Source: Spizellomyces sp. 'palustris' (taxonomy: Eukaryota > Chytridiomycota > Chytridiomycetes > Spizellomycetales > Spizellomycetaceae). From it: 64,000 bases of DNA. Each line of letters opens with the position of its first letter. Within the stretch, counting starts at the first letter, position 1. This document shows positions 46,601 through 57,565 of this stretch, piece by piece. The notes below the pieces were generated by a model. It did no database searches and had not been told where the DNA came from. It saw nothing but the letters and a program-made list of their open reading frames with translations. The stretch is from contig QEAR01000041.1 of assembly GCA_006535965.1 (NCBI GenBank), forward strand, positions 1 to 64,000. The letters run 5' to 3'. Made by a program: the position numbers and the translations under genes.

Positions 46601-49600
46601 TCCCACAAAATCTTGAGCCAGGCCAATTATAGTTGATTGTAGTGAAGCTTCGCCATGATGGTACGCTGAATGCTCCGAAACATAGCCTGCAAGTTGAGCC
46701 ACCTTTTCTCATGATTAGCCTTCCGTATCAATATTTCAGGACGGTTGGCAGTGACAGACGTACCTTAATTTCGTGTTTGGTAAGGTTCCGCTTGAAGCAG
46801 GAGTAGATGATTTTCCTCTGACCAGGTTTAAAACCGTCTACGACCGAGGGAATTGATCGTACATTGTCCGCCATGGAGTACAAAATAAGCTCTTTGTTGA
46901 CGAAATCTGATATTGGGATTTCATCCACTGTGTGATCCATAAACGTTCCAGACTGTGGAAGTTTAGGATACTCATGCGACATAGGAGAGTAGTCCAACGT
47001 ACAGTCAAGTTACTCAACCAATCCTTACGGTCATCCGCCCGTTTCTTGCTGAACGCAAGTTCTATTTGTTGCCGATCATCATCGTTTGCCTTGGCAAACG
47101 GTTTCAAATGGTGATTCATCTTCCCAAAGTACTTCTTAGCATCGGCCGACGTGCTTGTCCCCAAACCCTGTTCCTCAATGACGGTTAGCGGCGTATGCGA
47201 GCTATCCGTGTTCCAAAAAGGTTTCACCTTGTAGTACTTTACTGTCCACCCTCTTCCATCATTGTTTGCTTCCTTCCACTGCTCATATTCCGGAATATTG
47301 TAGAAGTTAATTTCGTGACTTCCCTTGGTAACCTAGTAATCACACATTAGAACCCTTGGCATATCACACCACCCAGGGAAGTGCCGCCGACATTACCCTC
47401 ACGATTGGCGTAATAAATTGCAGTAGGAAGCCCGGAGCTTTGAGGAGACTTGGCCAGAAATGGTCGAATAAGTTGATAATCAGCCCTTTAATATGTGAAC
47501 CGTCATGATCCTAAATAAATTTGTTAACGAACGGGTCCGAATATTGTCCATCCTATGAAGTGTTCACCTGGTCCGTCATGATCATGACATGCCCATAGCG
47601 GAGACTCTCGGTGGATGTGTAGCTCTTATCTGACTTCAGCCCAAGAATCTGTTTTATGTAGTTGATTTCCGCGTTCTCCATGATCTGTTTGTGCGTAGCT
47701 TCCCGCACATTCAATAACTTTCCACGTAAAGGAAATACTCCGAAGTTGTCTCGTCCGACGACACCTAGTCCGCTGATTGCCAATGCTTTCGCGGAGTCTC
47801 CTTCGGTTAGAATCAGAGTGCACTTCTGTCCAAACTTCGTGCCCGCGTTATTCGCGTCATCCAATTTCGCAATTCCCGAGAGTCGTGCTCGTTTGGTCCC
47901 ATCCGTTTGCTTCAATTGAACCGCCTGCTTTGCTTTGGCGAAGGCCATTATATTGTCAACTACTCCCGATTTGGACACTGATAGCGGATACACATATCAG
48001 TGATGCGTCCAACCACCGTCAGCCCAGCGAAAACGGACCTTTTTTGATGAAGTCCTCGCTCAGCGTACATCGCGAACCGAATTTCGTTGATTTCAAAGTC
48101 ATATTTTCTTTGGTTTGGGAGTCAAAGCTAGGATTTTCGATTAAACAATTGATGAAAAGCCACATATGACTTTTGATCTGATGCGGTTTCAGCGGGAGTC
48201 CTTTATTTTTCTTTTTGATTATCTCGTTCAATTTCTGCGCAATTTGATCCGCCACTGCGTTCACATGGGTGCCACCTTTGGATGTGCAGATGCTATTGAC
48301 AAAGCTAACCTATCCCAGATGAATTTTAAGAACATTGTATATGATGGGCAGAGCATTATAGAACTAGAATACCTGTTGGAATTGCCCGTCGCTCACAGCA
48401 AAGCAGACCTCCCAGCGTTCATCGGACTTCTCGTAAACCACGGTCGGTTTGTTCCCAGACTCTCCGTAAACACTATCAAGGTAGAGCTTCACGTACTCTT
48501 TAAAATTCTTGATCTTTATGCGCTCATCATTCAGGAATACTTTTGCATTTGGAACCACGCCTGCCAAATCGTACACACGCCTTTTCAAGACCGCAATTAA
48601 ATCATTATCCATCTCCGTCATCCCAAATTTGGAAAGATCTGGCTTGAATGTTATCCTGGTGAAATCCGCATTCGCGGCTTTTGTGATTTTGGGCGTTGTT
48701 TTCCGGCTCATATTGTTACTAAAAACCTTGATTCACGGACAATATGAGGTCTCATTATACAGTACATGGCTGTTCCAAGACAGACCTGTTTGAATTTTTT
48801 CCCAGATTCCTTGTCCGAGGTCTCAACGATGAATTCTGTACTAAATATGTTGCATAACTTAGCACCATATCCGTTTCGTCCACCCGTTACTTTCTTTTCG
48901 TCATCGTCGTAATTGGATGAAGTGAGAAGATGGCCAAAAATAAGCTCGGGAACATACACCTGCTCCTTCGCATGCATGACAACAGGAATCCCTCGTCCAT
49001 TATTCATTACGCTAATAAGCCCCTCTTCCTTGTTTACGGTCACTTTGATGGTGTCCATTGAGGGATCTCGTATCTATTAAAAAGGCGCGTGAGTGGAAAC
49101 ATTGGTAAGTGTGCAGCCTTCGTTGGTAAAATCTCATACCTTATTGTCGGCTAGAGGGTAATACAGCGTAAGTGATTTGTCCCGCGTGTTCATACAGCAA
49201 ACCTTCTACCCACCTGCATTGACTAAGATCTCGTCGAAGATCTTGTATAGACCAGGGACAAATGATACTGTTCGATTGACCATTCTTCCGTCTTCTATAA
49301 CCCACATAGGTGTTGCTGTAGATTCCACAGATCCGATGTAGGTATCAGGGCGCAGGAGAATGTGCTCAAGCTGAGACTTTCGCTGGTAAATATCCTTGGA
49401 GCACGCAATAAGAGAGGGAAAAAGAAATATAATCGACTATTTTTGATGCAACCGAAAGTCCACACCTCTACAGCCTTCCCCTTTCCTGTCTTGGTTGTCA
49501 TTTTCGACCCGGTGCTGTTGTGCAATGGTTCCTCAACAGTGAAGGGAAGCGTATCTTGTTTGGATTTAACAGCACTGCTCACTTTACTGGAAGCTGGCCG

Positions 49601-49757
49601 ACGGGGTGTCGCAGCCTGTGAAAAGCAACTTAAAATCCACGCAGAACAGGAGAAGATTGTTAAAAGCTTGGAAAAGGAACTTTACTTTGGGCACGGCTAC
49701 ATAGTTCTCACTTGATGATCCACCGCCAAGTGAGTAGTCTTCGTCGTCATCTGACAT
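43697..49757 (-). CDS. TOP2: DNA topoisomerase II
   Basis: About sixteen exons. The start [18 protein letters not shown] is at 49757, joined to [20 protein letters not shown]. The GHKL ATPase domain shows [26 protein letters not shown] and [18 protein letters not shown]. The transducer follows. The TOPRIM motifs are [20 protein letters not shown] and [10 protein letters not shown], the latter after an intron near 47570. The cleavage core contains [40 protein letters not shown] and [12 protein letters not shown]. The catalytic tyrosine lies in the [14 protein letters not shown] block. The C-terminal third is charged and disordered, with [25 protein letters not shown] and the acidic end SSDDEYVP. 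It resolves catenanes in chromosome segregation. A divergent 275-bp region separates it from UTP15. The conserved NAADNK motif is built partly from an 11-nt microexon. Confidence 0.97.
49140..49150 (-). other. 11-nt microexon of TOP2
   Basis: On the minus strand, CCGACAATAAG is bounded by CTCTAG upstream and GTATGAG downstream. Joined to GTCAATGCAG before and ATACGAGATCCC after, it restores V-N-A-A-D-N-K-I-R-D-P, the strictly conserved ATPase motif. Confidence 0.9.
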
Positions 49758-50031
49758 AATAAGTGCCTTTGGACGGGAAGTGGGGGGAAGCTGCGTCCTT
49801 GGGCAGAAGAGTGGTGGAAGCTCCCTGCACTCCACCTGGTGGGAGCCCGCAAAGTCCGACAAGTCCAAAGAGTGAGTCATTCATTTATCCCATTTTGGAC
49901 ATAATGTCGCTTACGAAATTCTGAAATTTTTTTGGAGGCACGGAGAGGCACAGTCATAGAATCTTTCTAAAGTTCAAAAACCAGTCAGGATCGATTGGAA
50001 TTTCGAGAGATCTCCGTTGGACTCCTTCACC

Positions 50032-52107
50032 ATGTCCGACTATCGAAAGGTTCCCATTAAGAAATTCTCCAAGCCGGCTGGGCGGAAGACAGCAGAAGCG
50101 ACTTATTGGCGAAAGTTCAAGGTAAAGTAGCCTTGTGAACAGAATGTCAAGTGTGTGAACATCTGCTAGAAGACTTTTGTTGGCAGTCGCCTGTGCTGTT
50201 GAAAGAATATGCCGCCGTCAGCTCCATCCACTTCTCCCCAGTTGCCCCTTACGACTTTGCTGTGACGAGTTCGACCCGCATACAGATATATAATACTAGC
50301 ACACAGACCGTCAAGAAGACAATATCCCGTTTCCAGGACACTGCGTTCAGCGGACATATAAGAGGAGATGGGAAGCTTTTGGTTGCTGGTGATGCTTCAG
50401 GGTTGGTTCAGGTCGGTTGGAACTTTTTGATATTCTTGAGCAGGAAAAAGAGCTGATGGAGCCATGCGTAGTTGTTTGACCTCAACAGTCGGGCCATTCT
50501 GCGGACCATGCGAGGTCATGACGGGTAAGCATTTACTTTCTCTATGGCTGAAGTAAGTGTGAGGATTTGAGCCTGATTTTCTTTGCCGATATATCGCAGC
50601 CCAGTGCATATGGCACGATTTTCGCCTGACCATCAACAAATCCTTTCGGGCTCCGATGATAAAACTGTCCGAGTGTGGGACGTAGCAACTGAAACACCTT
50701 TGGCTGTTTTTGAAGACCACGAGGTACGTTCGAACAATATAATTGTCGAATGTCCTTGTACTGACCTCTCAGCTCAGGATTACGTTAGGACCGGTCTCGT
50801 CAGTACTGAGAATCCGCACCTCGTGCTATCGGGTTCTTACGACCACACCGTGAAATTGTGGGATTTGCGCTCGAAAGTGTGCACAATGACAATGAGACAC
50901 GGATTCCCAGTAGAGTCCCTTTTATTATTCCCAGGAAGCGGCCTAGTGGCCTCGGCAGGTATGACATTTGTAGTTTGTTTGCATATGTGACTGGCATAAC
51001 GAGGTAGGGTGCAGGTGGCAATCAGATTAGGATCTGGGACATATTAGGTGGAGGCCGACATCTCCAGACGCTTGCAAATCATCAGAAAACGATAACATGC
51101 ATGACTTTTGACGGGTCGGGTACGCGGATTCTTACAGGATCGCTGGATCATCATGTCAAAGTCTACAGCGCGAGAGATTATAAAGTCGTGCATAACATCA
51201 AATACCCAGCGCCCATTCAAAGTATAGGGGTCTCGGTATGTTTGTAGTGGTGAACTATTTTACCAGGAATCGTTGTCTAAAGCATTATGCTTGCAGCCGA
51301 ATGATACCCACCTGGTCGTGGGAATGAATAATGGTCTACTCTCCATACGACAACGAATGGTGAAGACTGCCGATTTAGTCAACCCGGAAAAAGATGACTT
51401 TAGGAGAGGTAGCCAGAAGTACTGGAATCGTGGTGGGGATTATGTTCCTGAAGGGGTAAGATCAAAGATCTTGGTGACCCAGTGTTTGGTCTCGGCTGAT
51501 GCTTGTACGCTGTGTGCATTTTCTCTTACATAGCATGATATCCAAATCGAGGCGAATAAGAGGAAGCAGCTCAAGAGCTACGACAAGCTGATGAGAAGAT
51601 TTCGCTATGCTGATGCACTGGACGCATCACTGTCTGGGGTATATTGTCTAGTTACTTCGCACTCTCAAAAGTAATGAGCGTCTAATCTATTCCGTTTCAC
51701 GTTACATAGAACCATCGATCAGTTATTGTAATAAGTGTGCTTGAGGAATTGCGACACCGAGGAGGGCTTCGGGCCGCATTGGGCGGGAGAGACGATAAAT
51801 CCTTGGAGCCGGTGCTACGCTTTATAATGAAGCATATCTCGAATCCTCGATACTCAAATTTTTTGATTGATATTGCAAACAGTATTTTAGGTATGAACAT
51901 GATCACGCCAATCAAATTGCTCTCGTCTTCGTGGGATAACCTTACCCACCTTCTCTAGATATGTACGAAGGAGTATTGGGACAAGCTCCGCTGATTGATG
52001 AGCTGATCGCGAGAATCCGGAAAAAAGTCGCACAAGAAATCCAGCTGCAGGAACGACTGAACGAGGTTATGGGGTTCATGATGACACTGCTCTCAGCAGC
52101 AACATAA
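50032..52107 (+). CDS. UTP15: UTP15, U3 snoRNP WD40 protein
   Basis: Ten exons, from 50032-50121 to 51959-52107, give 495 residues with every phase consistent. The N-terminus MSDYRKVPIKKFSKPAGRKT is typical of UTP15. Seven WD-type repeats can be read, including HMARFSPDHQQILSGSDDKT, VLSGSYDHTVKLWDLRSK, ITCMTFDGSGTRILTGSLDH and THLVVGMNNGLLSIRQR. The helical C-terminal UTP15 domain follows (KSYDKLMRRFRYADALDASL through VISVLEELRHRGGLRAALGG and ending QERLNEVMGFMMTLLSAAT). UTP15 belongs to the t-UTP/UTP-A subcomplex, which begins small-subunit processome assembly on 35S pre-rRNA in the nucleolus. Confidence 0.95.
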
Positions 52108-52217
52108 ATGTAAATTATCATTGCATATAATACATCTGTTATTCAAATTGTTGCTCCCGTCCTTTGCGTCCTATGACAAATTTCGGGTTTCTAACTTCTT
52201 CGAACCCTTATACAAAC

Positions 52218-52698
52218 TTAGTCAGATCGTATACGCCATGGTCGCCGGTCCATAGGACATTGTTCCTTGGAGTGTTCTTTGGCTATCCACTTTTCGATAC
52301 AGTGCATGTGAAACACATGCTTACATTCGCCCCATACTTGGAAGTTAAATCAATTAGTATGTTATCCAAGTGCAAAAGCGTGGGTGAACAGCAGGTACCT
52401 AGTGGACAATCGTCACCTGGAACCTTGCAGTCTGGACAACAACCGTCAAAGGGATTATAGCAGATTCCACATGTTTCATCGTCCCCGACTTCACCAACAT
52501 CCCACTTCCACACAGCAGCAGCTTTCCAGCTGTGAAGCAAACCAAAAGAATTTGTCAAGGTGTCTTGTGCTGAGTGCCAAAAGCTCCACTGTACCCTGAC
52601 GCGATGTATATCAATTCAAAAAAAACATAAGAGTTTTTCAATAAAACGGACTGTCTGCATGCATCGGCGATATACGTACTTTTAATGACCACCTTCAT
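52218..52698 (-). CDS. APC11: Anaphase-promoting complex RING subunit APC11
   Basis: Three exons, 52698-52676 (23 nt), 52529-52399 and 52336-52218, give 90 residues. Spliced, it reads MKVVIKSTWKAAAVWKWDV, then DDETCGICYNPFDGCCPDCK, VPGDDCPLVWGECKHVFHMH and CIEKWIAKEHSKEQCPMDRR. All RING-H2 zinc ligands are present, including the extra cysteines of the CCPDCKVPGDDCP insert that is diagnostic of APC11. The length fits the family. It recruits E2 enzymes to the APC/C to ubiquitinate cyclins and securin. The 23-nt first exon and its GTATAT donor were chosen because they restore the conserved MKVxIKxW start. Confidence 0.93.
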
Positions 52699-52924
52699 GG
52701 GTCAACTCACAGATCGCTGGAAACGACGTCGTGTGGACTGCTGTTCAAGATGCGGTCTAAGCCTCTTCGAAGGGCGCAGTGTCGCGTCGCGTTCAACGTC
52801 CGAAACTTGTCGTCCAAGGTGTTCCAAGTCTTTGCATCTTTCGTTTTCCCATTCGCATCACTGAAAAGGTTGTGGGACTTTGTTACTGCTCAACGCGGTG
52901 ACGAGGTAGCGGCTTGTGCGCAGT

Positions 52925-54324
52925 ATGCTTTCTTCAACTATTCAGACATGCCCGGCTCCACTCGTTAATGCCGAAAGAGGCAGTTCTGATGTCCACCAGC
53001 CGGAACATCATGGGGACGTTCCGTCTAATATGAAAAGAATATTAACTCCTTCGAAAGTAGAGGCTGGTGAGTAACTTGCATAGAGGCAGAGTTCTTCTAG
53101 AGTGCTTCAAGATCCACAAGTACTCAAAAATATGTAACACGATCGCAAGTGATTTCCAAAATCACCCCAACGCGGCTCCGCCAACCTCCTGTCCGCACGC
53201 CAGTCTCCGGCAAGAGGAGCGGGCCTTCGCCTGTTCTCGATAGTCCTCCTTGCAATGGTAAACCCAGCCCTCTGGAGAATCGACCGCCTTGGGATGCCGA
53301 CTTCCACGTGAACCGTCCCGACCTCCGAAAACCGAAGCCAGGTCGTCCAACCTCTGCCACCTCCCCAGGCATAGCCCGTCCTGCGAGTCATTCAGAAGGG
53401 GGAAAATTACCCCTCTTTCGCGTCTCACCGCACTCGAAGCTACCAAGAGCAACCAATGACATGTTAGTGACAGCGTGTTTAGGTGCAGTCAGAGAATAAG
53501 GCTAACAAGCGTCCACAGATCGGTGAAAGACTTTTCGGAGCAGTCAAATCACAGTCTCCTACGCTCGAGATCCGTGGACTTTAGAACAGCCACCGGGCAA
53601 GGTATATCCTAAATATTCCATGGATTATGGAACCGTTCCCTTGATTTATGGCAAGTCTTTATCTGCAGTCAGTGTCATGGTTGAACTAGAGGAGCTACAG
53701 AAAGCGTGCGATATTCAAAAGCAGCACATTGCGCTGCTAGAAGGGGAACTTGAAGTGAGAAATGGGCAAGTCAACGATCTTGGTATGGCAGGATGGAAGC
53801 CTTCTAAGAGATTGCGGGTGGCCCTCCTATAAACATTGATACGTGTCTTACTAGAGAGGAAGGTACTCTCGGAGCGCAAGAGTCAGGCAGATATGGAAGC
53901 CGATTTTGCTCATCGGGAGGCGGAAATTCTTCAGGCTTGGGAAAAGGAATTCGAGCAAGGGTTAGTCAAAACTGCCGGCTACAATTTAGTTCACCAAGCT
54001 AACTGAATGCACACCATTAGACGAAGTATGGCACGAGATCTTGCGATGTACAGGAAGCTTCACACAGAAGCACGGGAGGAGCTCGCCGGGGAGGTCGCGG
54101 CATTGAAAGGGGAGCTAGACCGATTTAAGGTTTTAATTAATGAGAGGCATAACGACACATGGGGACAGAAGCAGGGTAGTGTGGGAAGGGAAAACGAGAT
54201 GGAAGAGAGGACGAACTCCCTTCGCCAGCGTATCTTGGAAATTGAAAAGAAGCTTGCAACGCAGAAATTAGGCCGCTCCTCGGTCCTGGCTGACGAGAGA
54301 GCTGAGCAACGCAGAATACTTTAG
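52925..54324 (+). CDS. Coiled-coil protein of unknown function
   Basis: Six exons, 52925-53056, 53101-53462, 53519-53601, 53669-53782, 53855-53960 and 54021-54324, give 366 residues with all phases consistent. The N-terminal half is disordered, rich in Pro, Ser and Arg (PPVRTPVSGKRSGPSPVLDS, RPDLRKPKPGRPTSATSPGI). The C-terminal half is a coiled coil: VELEELQKACDIQKQHIALL, FAHREAEILQAWEKEFEQ, and REELAGEVAALKGELDRFKV. No signal peptide, membrane segment or recognised family domain was found. The head-plus-coil layout is that of a cytoskeletal or centrosomal adaptor, but this is weak inference. A GTGAGT donor near 53068 is an alternative to the chosen first donor but breaks the frame. Divergent from APC11 by 226 bp. 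Confidence 0.7.
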
Positions 54325-54515
54325 GGTTTGATAGGTAGTATATGGTACAGGAAATATCTTGGAGTGTTTAACTCTCACAAGTAATAGAAGCGCCGGATGT
54401 CACCAGAAAATGAGACCGCGATGCTTTGTTACGTGACCAGCGAAGATCGAACTCAGGAGAAAAACTAACACAAGCCTCCATTGCTCACGACGAAGTCCAG
54501 AATACGTCTTTGCAG

Positions 54516-55520
54516 ATGGTTGGTTCACCGGATAAAGATGCCGCTGACTTTGACTTGCTGCACCGGAAAGAATATACGTTCTGTCTTGTTTCGACCACTT
54601 ACGCATCTCCATTCAGTCCTGGAGATGTTGTATACGTGAGGCTGCGATCTCAGAAGGATACAGGACGGGCAACAATCCTTGCTGACGCTGACCCATCTGG
54701 GAGAATTCTTGTCCAGTATCATGCCGACAAAAGCCTGCTGTATCATGTCAATCCCCAACGGCTTGTTACTGTGTATCCCACTGATATGCCCCTTATTCTC
54801 TTGTGCGAGAATACAACCGATTATCGTATACTAGCACGTTCTCAAATCGACCGAAACGATATTGTTGCGGAGATAGGATCCTCCTATGGAGTTTGCACAA
54901 ATATTTTATCACAGCACGCCAAACAAGTGTTTGGGATTGAAGTATCCCAGCAGCTTGTTGACGAAGCCCGAAAACGATATCCGCACTTGATATTTCAAAA
55001 CATCAACATTTTGGAGCATAAAGCTAGGGCTGCAACACTCATGCAGGATGTGAATAAGGTGTTCGTGGACATTGGCGGTAACAGGGAGATTGGCGTCGTT
55101 GTTAGAGCATTAGCCTTTCTGATAGACACAGTCAAACCTTGCCTCATTGTCGTGAAGAGCGAGGAGCTATATGAGAGTGCCCAGCGACATCTTGGCAGCC
55201 CCCCGTCGAATAGTGAGAGTGGGAGGATACCAGACGGTCCGTGCTGGTTTGAAGCCTTGTGCAAAGATCATGCCATTTGCGATGGTCAAACAAGTTCACC
55301 TGAGACTTGGTTTCTCCAAGCCAGACGGGATGGGTTCACCAAGAACCCGTTGCGGTATCCGATACGAATGACTTCCGATGGGGTGGCAATATGCAAGTTA
55401 CACAATTACCGAGAGGAAGGCTGCCAGAAGCTCAGTCTTTGTCGATTTGATCATTTCCATTGTCACCATTGTGGTCGCGCAGGTCATAAAGCACTTCACT
55501 GCCCGCTTGTCAATACATGA
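54516..55520 (+). CDS. SAM methyltransferase-fold protein with CCCH and CCHC zinc fingers
   Basis: A single frame of 334 residues from ATG 54516; the frame is open further back to 54426 but has no earlier ATG. A beta-rich N-terminal domain (SPFSPGDVVYVRLRSQKDTG, RILVQYHADKSLLYHV) is followed by a Rossmann-type methyltransferase core: motif I DIVAEIGSSYGVCTNILSQH, then the acidic ribose-binding EVSQQLVDEARKRYP and NINILEH, and VNKVFVDIGGNREIGVVVRA. The C-terminal 45 residues hold a CCCH finger (C-X9-C-X5-C-X3-H, in CKLHNYREEGCQKLSLCRFD) and then a CCHC knuckle (C-X2-C-X4-H-X4-C, in CHHCGRAGHKALHC). Both finger types usually bind RNA, so an RNA methyltransferase is a reasonable guess. The target is unknown and I do not recognise a named family with this order. 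Confidence 0.75.
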   Translation: MVGSPDKDAADFDLLHRKEYTFCLVSTTYASPFSPGDVVYVRLRSQKDTGRATILADADPSGRILVQYHADKSLLYHVNPQRLVTVYPTDMPLILLCENTTDYRILARSQIDRNDIVAEIGSSYGVCTNILSQHAKQVFGIEVSQQLVDEARKRYPHLIFQNINILEHKARAATLMQDVNKVFVDIGGNREIGVVVRALAFLIDTVKPCLIVVKSEELYESAQRHLGSPPSNSESGRIPDGPCWFEALCKDHAICDGQTSSPETWFLQARRDGFTKNPLRYPIRMTSDGVAICKLHNYREEGCQKLSLCRFDHFHCHHCGRAGHKALHCPLVNT

Positions 55521-55680
55521 GTACTAGCGAGAGCCAAGCCTTTCATGGGAAATCACGGCACCGTATGTATTTATGATCGCGCGTTATCTGAAATCATTCA
55601 CCTGTGGCCACCAGCTCCCCGGGAGCACCATAGAAACGCATTGGTATCCGATGAGTATAAATTCAAGATTTCTAAAATAA

Positions 55681-56360
55681 TTAAGCTGATGGTGCACCCT
55701 TCTCCTCCTCCCGCTTCTTGATCTCCGCCCATCTCTCCGCAAAAGGGTCCCGCTTTGGCCATTGGAAGAAACCTTCGTCCCGTTTCTGTTGCTTTTGTTC
55801 AAAACTGAGATCTTTTGTCTCACTAGCAGTGAAGGCTGCCCATTCCGTGAAGGCAACAACGACGGGAAGGAGAGCCCCATGTGCAACCACTCTGCTCATC
55901 TTGCCCGCTGAAATGCACGAAGCCCCTAAGTGTTTGTATGAAGACATATACTTAAGCATGCACGCAGAACTTACATCTTAAGCCCAGCATCACACCGGCA
56001 ACCAAAGCTCCGGCGGGGGCGTTCCACATATCATCTCGGTGCCGAATCTGGGCCACCGTACACTTCGTTCCGTAAAAGGCGGCTCCTGCCGCGGCTGTTA
56101 TCGAGAGAGTAAACGAATTTTAGTCAGATCTTACACCGAAGCCTCACATGCATTTTGAGCCTACCGAAGAACAGTGACGAGCTGGCGGCTTCTTTGAGGA
56201 TTTGCTGACCAGGCATTGCTACCCACCAGCCGAACGCGCTTCCACCCAACGCTCCTGCAACAGCACCGACACCGCCGGCTTTGAAAGCCTCCGCCCCGCA
56301 TGAGGCATCCAGAATATGATTCTCAAAGACAGACTTTGAGGAAATCGGAATCCAGCTCAT
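55681..56360 (-). CDS. Mitochondrial complex I subunit, NDUFA11/B14.7 type (Tim17 family)
   Basis: Three exons, 56360-56165, 56094-55975 and 55907-55681, give 180 residues with consistent phases. The sequence contains Gly-rich Tim17-family helices (AGGVGAVAGALGGSAFGWWV, AAAGAAFYGTKCTVAQIRHR) and the signature DDMWNAPAGALVAGVMLGLR, as in fungal 21.3-kDa NADH-ubiquinone oxidoreductase subunits and NDUFA11. A third hydrophobic segment (VVAHGALLPVVVAFTEWAAF) is followed by a charged end (WPKRDPFAERWAEIKKREEE). Read without splicing, the last exon would look like a separate 72-92 residue gene; the intron at 55974-55908 joins it. The protein sits in the membrane arm of complex I at the inner membrane. 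A TIM22-type translocase subunit is the alternative. Confidence 0.82.
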
Positions 56361-56517
56361 TTTGTTGTTTCGTGGACGGCAGAATGATGGTCGAATGCGC
56401 TTCCTCTCCAAATTCTGAACCTGCCCGATGTGTGGCGCAGCTGAGCACGTGTCTGTGGCACGGTTGTCTCGACATTACACCCCGATCTTGCTGCGGTCTC
56501 GGGCATAGTTCTGCATA

Positions 56518-57472
56518 ATGTCTACGATTGACACAAGTAACTTGCGAACAAGTCCCGATCCTTTGACGGCATCACCAAGAGAGCTGTCCGAAATGCAGAA
56601 GAGGGCTAAAAGAAGAGACAGACGCGCCTCGAACGCAGAACCTGGTGAGGAGCTGCCCGTGCAGTGGACACCTGAGCTGGAGATTGTGCTTTTCCATGCT
56701 TTAGCGAGATTTAGACCAGTGGGTATGCTGCTGCGGCTTTTCATTTGTCCTTGTGGAAGTGCTTAGCCAGCTATGGCTCTCCTGATTGTCGTAGGTGTCC
56801 ATAAACATTTTCGCATGTTGAGTGTCCAGCGGTATTTCAACAAGGAAACAGGGTTGGACCTAACCGTGAACCAACTTTGGGCGCATCTGTCAAACTACTA
56901 TGATCTTGATGCTTTGGATGCTATGGTTGGCCTATCTGTTTTATACGTTGTGAAATCAGAGAGCGCAAGCATCTTACGGACACTCTACCCTTCAGGCTGA
57001 TGAGACCGATGATGACATAACATTTGAAGCAAGACGGAAGAGAAGCGGATATCCATTCAAGGTTGTTGCTGAGTTCAGTCTACCAACGGATGATTTTGAA
57101 AGCATCATTGTGGAACATCGGAAAGCGGTCTCCCCCGTACCTGATCGCGGGGCATCCACGAGACGTGCAGGTCGCGCCTCTTCACCAGCAACTGAATCGA
57201 CTAGATCAACACCAGAACCACAAGCGGAACCTGAGAGTAAGTATCTTTTTCCATATCTGGCAGCGTCACATGCCCTCCTTACGCCATTATTCATTCCAGC
57301 ACCTGCCACAGCGCCTGGAAAGAGAGGTGTAGGCCGACCGCGAAAATCAGCAAAGAAAGATATAGTACAGCCAATTTCAGAGCCATCACTGCGGCGAACA
57401 CGCGCAGCGTCCGCATCAAGTGCTGCAGCGACCCCTACCCCGACTTCCAAGAGGCCAAGAAGAAATGCATAG
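56518..57472 (+). CDS. EAF7: NuA4 subunit EAF7/MRGBP
   Basis: Four exons, 56518-56722, 56795-56925, 56996-57236 and 57300-57472, give 249 residues with all phases consistent. The conserved domain reads VQWTPELEIVLFHALARFRP, VGVHKHFRMLSVQRYFNKET and LTVNQLWAHLSNYYDLDALD, matching human MRGBP (SPEVEVCLFHAMLGHKPVG...). The fungal Eaf7 continuation is present: DETDDDITFEARRKRSGYPF and EFSLPTDDFESIIVEHRKA. The C-terminus is Pro/Ser/Lys-rich with an AT-hook-like RGVGRPRKSA. Eaf7 forms a small module with Eaf3 and Eaf5 in the NuA4 histone acetyltransferase complex and supports transcription and DNA repair. Confidence 0.9.
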
Positions 57473-57565
57473 TGTCATATTGTCTTATAAAGTGTAAAGT
57501 ATCTTGTAGCTGTCATTGAAATGTGTAAATCCTTTGGTTTGTGGTGACTATCGCCTCGTTGCTTA

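Noticed and set aside
54426-54515. Upstream extension of the methyltransferase frame
   Set aside because: It begins at TTG with no in-frame ATG; an additional upstream exon could not be supported.
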